In this document: positions 1 through 5,335 of the stretch, one piece after another
Numbering within the stretch: the stretch's first letter is position 1
How the letters are laid out: the number at the start of each line of letters is the position of its first letter
Source of the DNA: Planctomycetaceae bacterium
Lineage (GTDB): Bacteria > Planctomycetota > Planctomycetia > Planctomycetales > Planctomycetaceae
Assembly: GCA_015487825.1 (NCBI GenBank)
Contig: WFOZ01000505.1
Location: forward strand, 1 to 7,083
Length of the DNA stretch: 7,083 nt
Direction: 5' to 3'
Translations under genes and position numbers: made by a program
Notes under the pieces: model-generated
Told to the model about the DNA's origin: nothing
Database searches by the model: none
Seen by the model: only the letters and a program-made list of their open reading frames with translations

Positions 1-10
1 CATTCATCTT

Positions 11-46
11 GTGCCTAGCGGCACCCAACCACTAAAAGTGGTCGGG
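11..46. repeat. Double-hairpin intergenic repeat (REP-like)
   Basis: Two perfect inverted repeats lie almost back to back. GTGCC-TAGC-GGCAC occupies 11-24. ACCAC-TAAAA-GTGGT occupies 28-42, and its stem extends outward through one A/C mismatch into CCC/GGG (24-26 and 44-46). Compact adjacent hairpins of this kind are typical of interspersed REP-like elements. Only one copy is visible here, so its repeat status in the genome is inferred. Neither stem is followed by a T-run on either strand, so a terminator role is not supported. Confidence 0.5.
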
Positions 47-83
47 CTACCCTGATTGCCATTAAACGAATAATTGTCTCTTC

Positions 84-110
84 TTTCGTGTTTTTCGTTT
101 CTTTCGTGGT
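84..110 (+). repeat. Three-copy 9-nt tandem repeat, consensus TTTCGTGnt
   Basis: Three consecutive 9-nt units begin at 84, 93 and 102 and read TTTCGTGTT, TTTCGTTTC and TTTCGTGGT. The shared core is TTTCGTK, with changes in the last positions. The units do not encode anything in a supported frame. From memory, TTTCGTG-rich strings occur in intergenic DNA of planctomycetes and some other phyla, but I cannot confirm that from this window. Confidence 0.5.
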
Positions 111-128
111 TTTAATCCCTGTTTGGTT

Positions 129-141
129 CCGGCTACGCCGG
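129..141. repeat. Perfect GC-rich hairpin CCGGC-TAC-GCCGG
   Basis: A perfect 5-bp stem closes on a 3-base loop, flanked by TT on the left and GTTAGG on the right. No T-run follows on either strand, so it is unlikely to be an intrinsic terminator. It sits in the same hairpin cluster as the elements at 11-46 and 162-178 and is best read as part of a composite intergenic repeat. Confidence 0.4.
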
Positions 142-154
142 GTTAGGCGTTAGG

Positions 155-178
155 AAAAAAAGACCGGCGAGCCGGGTC
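155..178 (-). terminator. Leftward Rho-independent terminator
   Basis: Read on the minus strand, GACC pairs with GGTC and GGC with GCC around a very tight loop, with one bulged base (162-178). Seven T residues follow immediately (complement of the A-run 155-161). GC-rich stem plus U-tract is the standard intrinsic terminator. It would stop transcription arriving from the right, antisense to the permease. No gene on the minus strand ends close by; the nearest minus-strand stop codon to the right is that of the TolC-like gene at 1447. It may therefore end a very long 3' tail of that transcript, or simply belong to the repeat cluster. Confidence 0.5.
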
Positions 179-306
179 AGTGATGGCCCTGGTGATTTCC
201 GAACGCAGTTTGGCTACCAGTAATGTCGCAGCAGAGTAAGCAGGGGGTTAACACCCTCGGTTCGCTTTTTAATCATTCTCTTATTTACCGAAATTGAACA
301 GGATTT

Positions 307-1539
307 ATGACAATACTTCGTATTGCAATTCGTGCGTTGTTGAAGAATAAAATGCGGGCCATTTTGACGGTGCTAGGAGTCGTTATTGGTATAGCTGCGG
401 TAACGACGATGGTTTCTATTGGTCAGAGTGCGGGGCAGTTGATACAGAATCAGTTTCAGGCATTGGGAACGAATGTCATTGTTGTGATGCCCAAACGGAG
501 TCGGCGAGGAGGTGTTCGCCAGGGTAATATGCCGACACTCACAGCTGGAGATTGCGATGCGATTGCAGAAGATTGCCCTTCTGTGCTGGCTGCATCGCCT
601 TTGATTGCAGCCGGGGGACAGATTATTCATGGAAATGATAACTGGAACCCTAAAGAGATGTTCGGTGTTGGCCCCGACTATTTATTGGTTCGCAATTGGG
701 AACTGCGTTTAGGAGGTTTCTTTGCAGAGCGGGATGTTCATGCGGCAGAAAAAGTCTGCGTGATTGGCCAGACCATTGCAGAGAAGCTTTTTCAAACAAC
801 CAATCCACTCGGAGAAACAATTCGCATTCGTAACATTCCATTTCGAGTGGTAGGAGTGCTGGTCGCCAAGGGGGCCAACATTGTCGGGGATGATCAGGAT
901 GATGTCCTGCTCATGCCCTACACAACGGTTCGCAAACGAATTTATGGTTCAAATTTCAAGAATGTCCATGCCATAATGATCTCCGCCAGATCGGTGGGAC
1001 AAATGAGCGAAGCGGAGGAGGAAATCCGCTCTATTTTAACCGAAAGACATCGTATCGCCGCAGGGCAACCGACAGATTTTCAGGTTCAAAATACAACTGA
1101 AATTGCAAATGTTCTGGGAATTATCACCGGAACAATGACCGCAATGCTGGCTTCAATCGCGGGCATTTCCTTAGTTGTCGGCGGAGTGGGCATTATGAAT
1201 ATCATGCTGGTTTCAGTGACCGAGCGGACCAGAGAAATCGGTATCCGTATGGCTGTGGGAGCGACGGGGCGTGATATCCTGCTTCAATTTCTGGTGGAAT
1301 CGGTGTTGTTATCCACAATCGGCGGATTGATTGGGCTGGTATTGGGAATTGCAGGTTCAGCCGGGATTGTGATGGTCATTAACAGTTTTTCGACGGACGT
1401 GCAATGGCCCGTTGTTATTTCCATCCCGGCGGCAGTCACTGCGATTTTATTTGCGGGAGGCGTTGGTATCTTCTTCGGTTTTTATCCCGCGAGGCAGGCG
1501 AGTCGTCTCGACCCAATCGATGCTTTGAGGTACGAATAA
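307..1539 (+). CDS. MacB/FtsX-family ABC transporter permease
   Basis: This is the inner-membrane permease of a MacB-type (type VII) ABC exporter, which couples cytoplasmic ATP hydrolysis to movement of a periplasmic domain that pushes substrate toward a TolC-like channel. The 410-residue protein has the family layout: one N-terminal membrane helix (about 17-39), a MacB-type periplasmic core domain (about 40-265), and a C-terminal FtsX domain with three membrane segments (about 278-302, 327-357, 370-393). The cytoplasmic coupling region reads TERTREIGIRMAVGAT (305-320), and the protein ends in the characteristic FYPARQASRLDPIDALRYE. It has no ATPase domain, so the ATPase must come from another gene; the one at 3495-4253 is the obvious partner. 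The ATG at 307 has an AGGA only 3 nt upstream, a weak ribosome site. The substrate cannot be told from sequence. The last 31 codons plus the stop overlap the convergent TolC-like gene. Confidence 0.93.
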   Translation: MTILRIAIRALLKNKMRAILTVLGVVIGIAAVTTMVSIGQSAGQLIQNQFQALGTNVIVVMPKRSRRGGVRQGNMPTLTAGDCDAIAEDCPSVLAASPLIAAGGQIIHGNDNWNPKEMFGVGPDYLLVRNWELRLGGFFAERDVHAAEKVCVIGQTIAEKLFQTTNPLGETIRIRNIPFRVVGVLVAKGANIVGDDQDDVLLMPYTTVRKRIYGSNFKNVHAIMISARSVGQMSEAEEEIRSILTERHRIAAGQPTDFQVQNTTEIANVLGIITGTMTAMLASIAGISLVVGGVGIMNIMLVSVTERTREIGIRMAVGATGRDILLQFLVESVLLSTIGGLIGLVLGIAGSAGIVMVINSFSTDVQWPVVISIPAAVTAILFAGGVGIFFGFYPARQASRLDPIDALRYE

Positions 1540-3444
1540 TGGCAACGTTTTATCTGTCGATTCGCTGCCATCTTTCGAAATTTCAGGCAGTATGATTTCA
1601 TGATTTGATTTATCCCACGGGAATGGAAGCATGCTTGTTTTTTCAAGCGGATCCTCAAGGTCGAAAGAGTTTTCTGCGGGTTCGGAGCCAACTGGGTATA
1701 CTGGAGTATTTTCTGTTGGGCTCATACTGCTTGGGTAACAGGCATCGCGCCCAAAGCCGACCGGACCAATAAATCGCATTCGTTCCTGCACAAAGCGAAC
1801 GCCGTGTGCTTCGAGGATGGTCCCTGTTTGACGTTCCAGGTTAGAGAGTTCTATGTTGTATTGTGTTAAAGACTGAGCCTGTGAGCTGACCGAGTTTCCC
1901 CAAGATGCAATCGCCTGCAAAACATTGAGAATGATAACCAGATTGGCTTTTTCTGCACTGAGTTGTCGGTCCAGATTTATTTGGGCCGCTTCCCGTGTAA
2001 TTGTAAAGGCTTCATGCTGTTCATAATACTGATCCAGATTCCGAACCGTCAGCGCCAATTGATGCACCGCGTTATGCAATCCCTGATCGAGATTGGCCTG
2101 ATCTCTTCTGACGATTAACTCCTGTTGCCTAACTGTTGCCCGCGCCTGTCTTAAACCGAGTGGAACAGAGAAATTCACGCCAATCGACCAGTCTGCAAAT
2201 TCTCCCCCGTTTGTAGAGATGTAAGTTCCTGCAGGAGTCCGTCCGCGAAGTCCATCCCAGCGGTATGAAGCAACCGCATCGAGCCGAGGCAACGCATTAT
2301 TCTGCGCAGAAACAACCCGCTGCTGATCTGCTTCGAGGATCAGTTTCAATTCAATTAAATCCGGGCGATATGTTTCAGCCAGACTGACGAGTTCTTCCCA
2401 ATGAAATTGAATGCGGTCCCTGTGCGGCGGTGTTGTCGGTATCACTTCCCCCACTTCGGTAGGCGAAATACCCAGGATATTCAGTAACGCTGCTTCTCTT
2501 TGCAGGACATTACTTTTTGCGGTAATTAATGAAGCTCGAAAATTAGCATAGGATACTTTTGCCTGAGCGACATCTGCAACATTAGCGAATCCATGTTTCA
2601 ATCGTGCTTCTTCCCGCTGGACAACAAATTCACTTTGTTTAACTTGTTGTTCACGAGCCCAGCGGTCTGTTCTTGCAAATACAAGATTCCAATACGCTTC
2701 AATGACACCACGTGTTAAATTCTGGACGGAGTCTTTCAGTTGAAAGAAGGAGCGTTCCGTATCAATTCCTGCAATAACAACCGGTGCGAGATTAGGCCCA
2801 ACTCCTGCTCCTTGTAATAACGGCTGCACGTAGCTTAACTCTGAAAAATGATTCACCTGTGGATTGAGCGGGAAAACCCCCTGATCGATATCGCTACGTG
2901 TTGCACCAAAGCGAAGCGTTGAAGTTCCTCCGTTTGGATTGATTTTACTGATCGAGCCATCCAGAACATACGAATCATTTTCGGAACCAACAATTTGAGC
3001 CCCCGGTGGAGCCCCGCTAAAAGCACCGCGGGGCGTTTCGTTTAATCCAAGAGTGTTGTTGATATTTAGAGTGGGATCGAACCGTCCGCGAGCCTGGTCA
3101 ATAGCGGTGTTGGCAATCGCAGGATCGTAGATTGTACGCCCGGAAGAAGTCGCTGTAACACCGCCGAGAACCCGGATGACTTCTGCATTATCCAAGGCTA
3201 ATCGTATCGCTTCATCAAGTGATATTTGTAGCTCTTGCTCACCGTTAACCAAATGCGAAACAGTTCGAGGTTCGGAAAATGTTGTCATTGAAGTTTTGAT
3301 GAACGATTCCGGTTTGCGATGCACCAGCTTTCGCTGTTCCGGAGCGATCATTGACCTGGCTTGCCTGTAATACTGACAGCCGGTCAGCGTTACTGTGCAG
3401 ATCAGCATAAGCGCAACAACTCTGTTAAACGTGAGATTCGTCAT
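1447..3444 (-). CDS. TolC-family outer-membrane efflux lipoprotein
   Basis: The protein is a probable outer-membrane channel component of a tripartite exporter. Residues 1-23 form a lipoprotein signal peptide with lipobox LTGC (lipidated Cys23). The outer-membrane efflux fold spans about 74-555 as two repeats: the first opens with SLDEAIRLALDNAEVIRV (75-92), the second near LVSLAETYRPDLIELKL (352-368). Both have the long amphipathic, Gln/Ala/Arg-rich helices expected of the periplasmic tunnel. At 665 residues it is longer than a typical TolC (about 450-500). The excess is partly in the N-terminal lead and largely in a polar, probably disordered tail (about 560-665, rich in Pro, Ser and Glu). 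The last 30 residues are read antisense to the permease gene. The gene starts 50 nt after the ATPase stop, consistent with one operon. The start at 3444 is supported by the signal peptide, although only a very close AAGG precedes it. Confidence 0.88.
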   Translation of the reverse strand: MTNLTFNRVVALMLICTVTLTGCQYYRQARSMIAPEQRKLVHRKPESFIKTSMTTFSEPRTVSHLVNGEQELQISLDEAIRLALDNAEVIRVLGGVTATSSGRTIYDPAIANTAIDQARGRFDPTLNINNTLGLNETPRGAFSGAPPGAQIVGSENDSYVLDGSISKINPNGGTSTLRFGATRSDIDQGVFPLNPQVNHFSELSYVQPLLQGAGVGPNLAPVVIAGIDTERSFFQLKDSVQNLTRGVIEAYWNLVFARTDRWAREQQVKQSEFVVQREEARLKHGFANVADVAQAKVSYANFRASLITAKSNVLQREAALLNILGISPTEVGEVIPTTPPHRDRIQFHWEELVSLAETYRPDLIELKLILEADQQRVVSAQNNALPRLDAVASYRWDGLRGRTPAGTYISTNGGEFADWSIGVNFSVPLGLRQARATVRQQELIVRRDQANLDQGLHNAVHQLALTVRNLDQYYEQHEAFTITREAAQINLDRQLSAEKANLVIILNVLQAIASWGNSVSSQAQSLTQYNIELSNLERQTGTILEAHGVRFVQERMRFIGPVGFGRDACYPSSMSPTENTPVYPVGSEPAENSFDLEDPLEKTSMLPFPWDKSNHEIILPEISKDGSESTDKTLPLFVPQSIDWVETTRLPRGIKTEEDTNASRK
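1539..1571. other. Inverted repeat at the permease stop codon
   Basis: Arms 1539-1547 (ATGGCAACG) and 1563-1571 (CGCTGCCAT) pair at 8 of 9 positions around a 15-base loop, beginning at the last base of the permease stop. On the plus strand only CTTTC follows, with no real T-run, so this is at best a weak terminator or a 3'-end stabilising hairpin for the permease mRNA. The same bases lie inside the coding region of the convergent TolC-like gene, in its non-conserved tail. Confidence 0.25.
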
Positions 3445-3466
3445 GACCTTATTATCGAACAGAGTG

Positions 3467-3499
3467 TATAATCGGACGAATCATTTCATTCCGATTATA
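3467..3499. promoter_or_regulatory. Perfect 10-bp inverted repeat between ATPase and TolC genes
   Basis: TATAATCGGA (3467-3476) and TCCGATTATA (3490-3499) are exact reverse complements separated by 13 bases. The element fills most of the gap between the ATPase stop codon, which lies inside the right arm (3495-3497), and the TolC-like start at 3444. On the minus-strand mRNA it could fold as a 10-bp hairpin, but no U-run follows, so it is not an ordinary terminator. Each arm also contains TATAAT or its near match. It could be an operator, an internal promoter site, or an RNA hairpin that sets the ATPase:TolC expression ratio. The structure is certain; the role is inferred. Confidence 0.5.
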
Positions 3500-4253
3500 T
3501 GGTCTCTTCATCGGTTTCTGCCAATGCTGCCGTTTCTAACGTTTGTAACGCCTGCATCGCGATATCGAAATCGTGAGAATCAGCTGCTATCACGCCATCG
3601 TGCATAACTACAACACGATCCGCATTACGTGCGACGTTCTGGTCGTGTGTAACGATTATAACGGTCAGGTGTTTTTGGGTATTTAGTTCGCGGAACAGGC
3701 GAATGACATCTCGACTGGTTTTGGAGTCGAGATTTCCAGTCGGTTCGTCTCCCATTAATATCGATGGACTGTTAACAAGCGCCCGGGCAATCGCAACACG
3801 TTGCTGTTGCCCGCCGGAAAGCTGGCTGGGATGATGGTGCAGGCGGTCTCCCAATCCGACCGACTCCAGAGCCTCGGTTGCCCGTTGGCGACGCTGCCTG
3901 GGAGTAACGCCTTTGGTATATAGCAGCGGCAACTCAACATTTTCTAACGCGGTGGTTCTGGAGAGGAGATTAAAATTTTGAAAGACAAACCCGAGATGTT
4001 CGTTTCTGATTGCGGCCCGTTGATCTTTTGTCATCGAAACCACTTCCTTGCCATCCAGCAGATAACTTCCCGAACTCGGACGATCCAGACAGCCGAGCGT
4101 GTTCATCAAGGTCGATTTGCCTGACCCGGAAGGACCAATCAACGCGACATACTCTCCCTTTTCAATCGTTAATGTCGCATCCTGTAAAGCCACAACCTGT
4201 ACTTCACCAAGATCGTAAACTTTGCGAACCTCTTTCAGAACAATCAGAGACAT
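3495..4253 (-). CDS. MacB/LolD-type ABC transporter ATP-binding protein
   Basis: This is the cytoplasmic ATPase that powers a MacB/FtsX-type permease. All catalytic motifs are intact in the 252-residue protein: Walker A GPSGSGKST (40-48), Q-loop Gln92 in FVFQNFNLL, signature LSGGQQQRVAIARAL (145-159), Walker B ILMGDEP with catalytic Glu170, D-loop NLDS (174-177) and switch His203 in VTHDQ. The FQNFNLLSRTTALENVELPLLY segment is typical of the MacB/LolD/FtsE group. The tail (about 225-252) is acidic and slightly longer than usual. The likely partner is the permease at 307-1539, which lacks its own ATPase, although that gene is on the opposite strand. The TolC-like gene follows 50 nt downstream. 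The ATG at 4253 lacks a strong Shine-Dalgarno sequence (GGAAAG lies about 15 nt upstream), but the N-terminus MSLIVLKEVRKVYDLGE aligns with where the family normally starts. Confidence 0.95.
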   Translation of the reverse strand: MSLIVLKEVRKVYDLGEVQVVALQDATLTIEKGEYVALIGPSGSGKSTLMNTLGCLDRPSSGSYLLDGKEVVSMTKDQRAAIRNEHLGFVFQNFNLLSRTTALENVELPLLYTKGVTPRQRRQRATEALESVGLGDRLHHHPSQLSGGQQQRVAIARALVNSPSILMGDEPTGNLDSKTSRDVIRLFRELNTQKHLTVIIVTHDQNVARNADRVVVMHDGVIAADSHDFDIAMQALQTLETAALAETDEETI

Positions 4254-4381
4254 ACGAGGCGGTTGCTTTCCGAAAGAAGCTGAATAGAAAACATTAAGTC
4301 CGACTATCGAAATTCAAAAATACGAATTGACTATAAACGTAAAAACACTTTTGAATTTATTATTTGGGATTATCTCTTCTT
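4254..4381. other. AT-rich spacer upstream of the ATPase gene
   Basis: These 128 bases separate the CPBP protease stop from the ATPase start, both on the minus strand. The spacer is AT-rich and could hold a promoter for the ATPase-TolC pair. The best -10-like hexamer on the minus strand is TATAGT (complement of 4330-4335), but no good -35 lies at the right distance. I see no intrinsic terminator for the protease gene, so read-through into the ATPase gene is possible. A short inverted repeat AATTC/GAATT (4311-4315 and 4324-4328) is probably chance. Confidence 0.3.
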
Positions 4382-5035
4382 CTACCATTCAAACTCGTTT
4401 TCGGTTTCAGAGTTTTCTTCAAATGGTTCGTCGCCATACTCTTTTTTGGCTTCGCGGGCGATCATGATGAAAGCCAGGAAATCGTACAGAGCATGGCCGA
4501 TAATCGGTACCAGCAGGTTTCTTTCACCCGTTGCATCAAACAGCCAGCCGAGGAATGCACCGGCCATTGCTGCAAAAAAGGTATATGCCCATGTCACTGA
4601 ATGCACCAGGCCAAATACAACACTACTAATAATCAGCCCAACCCAATATCCACCAAACGATTCTAGCCAGGTCATCAAAAAACCGCGAAACAGAACTTCT
4701 TCACCAATGCCGGCCAGCAAAGCTAATAAGGCTAATTCCAACAAATTACACTGGCTTAACGGGCGGCCGATTACCTTAACCACGGTATCCTGAATCGATT
4801 TCAGTGGATCAAACGGTAAGCGTTCCAATCCCAGAATAACCAGAAACAGTACGGTCCCAGCCAGACTGCCCCACATCACAGCGATCCAGTTCCAGTGAAT
4901 CTGTTCGACAGCTCCCACCGAAAACACCCAGCCCAGAAAAAGGCCGATGACCAGCATTGCAAATTCAAAAAGCCCCGCCGCATGCAGAAAATCTTCACGG
5001 TTTTGAAAAGACAAAGAGATTACCCTTCGTGACAT
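4382..5035 (-). CDS. CPBP-family intramembrane glutamic endopeptidase
   Basis: The product is a probable membrane-embedded protease of the CPBP (CAAX protease/bacteriocin-processing, Abi) family. With the start at 5035 it has 217 residues and about six membrane segments (roughly 18-41, 51-72, 98-116, 130-147, 151-170, 174-193). Conserved motifs are present: EEVLFR (Glu112, Glu113, Arg117), FGLVH (Phe141, His145) and HALYD (His181, Asp185). These supply the expected catalytic Glu and His residues. The C-terminus is very acidic (EEYGDEP-like and EENSETENEFEW). The frame is open as far as an ATG at 5254, but the extra 73 residues look non-coding, and a TATAAT-containing promoter at 5070-5098 lies inside them, placing the transcript start downstream of every earlier ATG. 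An ATG at 5071 coincides with that -10 box. The ATPase gene lies 128 nt downstream on the same strand. Substrate unknown. Confidence 0.85.
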   Translation of the reverse strand: MSRRVISLSFQNREDFLHAAGLFEFAMLVIGLFLGWVFSVGAVEQIHWNWIAVMWGSLAGTVLFLVILGLERLPFDPLKSIQDTVVKVIGRPLSQCNLLELALLALLAGIGEEVLFRGFLMTWLESFGGYWVGLIISSVVFGLVHSVTWAYTFFAAMAGAFLGWLFDATGERNLLVPIIGHALYDFLAFIMIAREAKKEYGDEPFEENSETENEFEW

Positions 5036-5069
5036 AAAAAATTCTAACGGATGAAACCTGAACACCTTC

Positions 5070-5098
5070 ATTATATCGGATACCGGATTTCGAGAAAA
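5070..5098 (-). promoter_or_regulatory. Sigma70-like promoter for the CPBP protease gene
   Basis: On the minus strand a perfect TATAAT (complement of 5070-5075) follows TTTTCT (complement of 5093-5098; matches TTGACA at three positions) with a 17-bp spacer. Transcription would begin near 5063, about 28 nt before the ATG at 5035. This position is the main reason for preferring the 217-residue start over the longer open frame. Confidence 0.4.
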
Positions 5099-5191
5099 CC
5101 GGGTAAAGCACCAAAGAACCGAATTACTTACCAATTTGATGACGAATAACAGACAATGCGCTTTCGTCAAATGTCGATACAAATTAGGATA

Positions 5192-5221
5192 TTGACATGC
5201 ATCTGTTTTGATGCCTATTTG
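5192..5221 (+). promoter_or_regulatory. Candidate promoter for the cytochrome/DUF1549 gene
   Basis: TTGACA, a perfect -35 hexamer, lies at 5192-5197. At 18 bp spacing it is followed only by a poor -10, TATTTG (5216-5221). The spacer contains a perfect inverted repeat GCATC-TGTTTT-GATGC (5199-5214), positioned where a repressor or activator dimer could bind. A strong -35 with a weak -10 and a palindrome in the spacer would fit an activator-dependent promoter, but that is inference. It would give a 5' leader of about 105-110 nt. Confidence 0.3.
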
Positions 5222-5298
5222 GCTGTGTGGACGCAGTAGAGTTTTTTCAGGCAAGTCGGGTAGCTCTAAACTCGTCTGAAAATTGATTGTTTTCGGTT

Positions 5299-5314
5299 AC
5301 CTCAAGTCAGAGGT
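5299..5314 (+). promoter_or_regulatory. Leader hairpin pairing ACCTC with GAGGT
   Basis: ACCTC (5299-5303) and GAGGT (5310-5314) form a perfect 5-bp stem with a 6-base loop. GAGGT is a near-ideal Shine-Dalgarno sequence for the ATG at 5321 (7 nt away from AGAGG), and ACCTC mimics the anti-Shine-Dalgarno of 16S rRNA. In mRNA this would hide that ribosome site. A second site, AAGGAA at 5325-5330, remains free to serve the GTG at 5336. Confidence 0.35.
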
Positions 5315-5320
5315 TATTTT

Positions 5321-5335
5321 ATGCAAGGAAATTAG
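5321..5335 (+). other. Four-codon mini-ORF abutting the GTG start, containing its RBS
   Basis: ATG CAA GGA AAT TAG is in the same frame as the following gene, and its TAG ends at the base before GTG 5336. The mini-ORF has its own Shine-Dalgarno (AGAGG, 5309-5313). AAGGAA (5325-5330) inside it sits 5 nt before the GTG and decides that start. It may be a tiny leader that couples translation by termination-reinitiation. It may also be the original start of the gene, cut off by a nonsense change. Confidence 0.35.

Larger units (their letters stand above)
1..306. other. Gene-free, repeat-rich intergenic margin
   Basis: I find no credible coding region on either strand here. The stretch is built of short structured pieces: a double hairpin (11-46), a 9-nt tandem repeat (84-110), a GC-rich hairpin (129-141), a terminator-like hairpin reading leftward (155-178), and a 5-bp inverted repeat CTGGT/ACCAG (189-193 and 216-220). 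The last 60 bases before the permease are AT-richer and must hold its promoter if it has its own. The best -35-like hexamer is TTAACA (248-253), but no well-spaced -10 follows it, so I do not call a promoter. The density of hairpins resembles intergenic REP/MITE-like material rather than remnants of a gene. Confidence 0.6.
5036..5335. other. Divergent intergenic region, 300 bp
   Basis: This region separates the leftward protease gene from the rightward cytochrome/DUF1549 gene and should carry promoters for both. Beyond the sites listed separately, it holds a 7-bp inverted repeat TGACGAA/TTCGTCA (5140-5146 and 5163-5169, 16-nt spacer) and an imperfect one TACCGG/CCGGGTA (5081-5086 and 5099-5105). 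Either could be an operator half-site pair; neither matches a regulator I recognise. I see no RNA gene. Confidence 0.45.

Noticed and set aside
28..42. Hairpin ACCAC/GTGGT as a terminator
   Set aside because: No T-run follows on either strand; only the hairpin at 162-178 has a U-tract, on the minus strand.
84..110. Tandem 9-mers as a CRISPR array or iteron origin
   Set aside because: The units are directly adjacent with no spacers, only three imperfect copies exist, and there is no replication or cas gene nearby.
248..275. Promoter for the permease gene with TTAACA as -35
   Set aside because: The best -10 (TTTAAT) is only 14 bp away and properly spaced hexamers match poorly.
1404..1595. 63-codon plus-strand frame at the permease end
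   Set aside because: It overlaps the conserved permease C-terminus out of frame and matches no family.
4010..4297. 95-codon plus-strand frame opposite the ATPase gene
   Set aside because: It lies antisense to highly conserved ATPase motifs and encodes no recognisable protein; it is a shadow frame.
4446..4793. 115-codon plus-strand frame opposite the protease gene
   Set aside because: Antisense to conserved CPBP motifs, with no domain or ribosome site of its own.
5036..5254. N-terminal 73-codon extension of the CPBP protease frame (start at 5254)
   Set aside because: The added residues show no membrane or domain character of the family, and a TATAAT promoter lies inside them; the ATG at 5035 fits the family start better.
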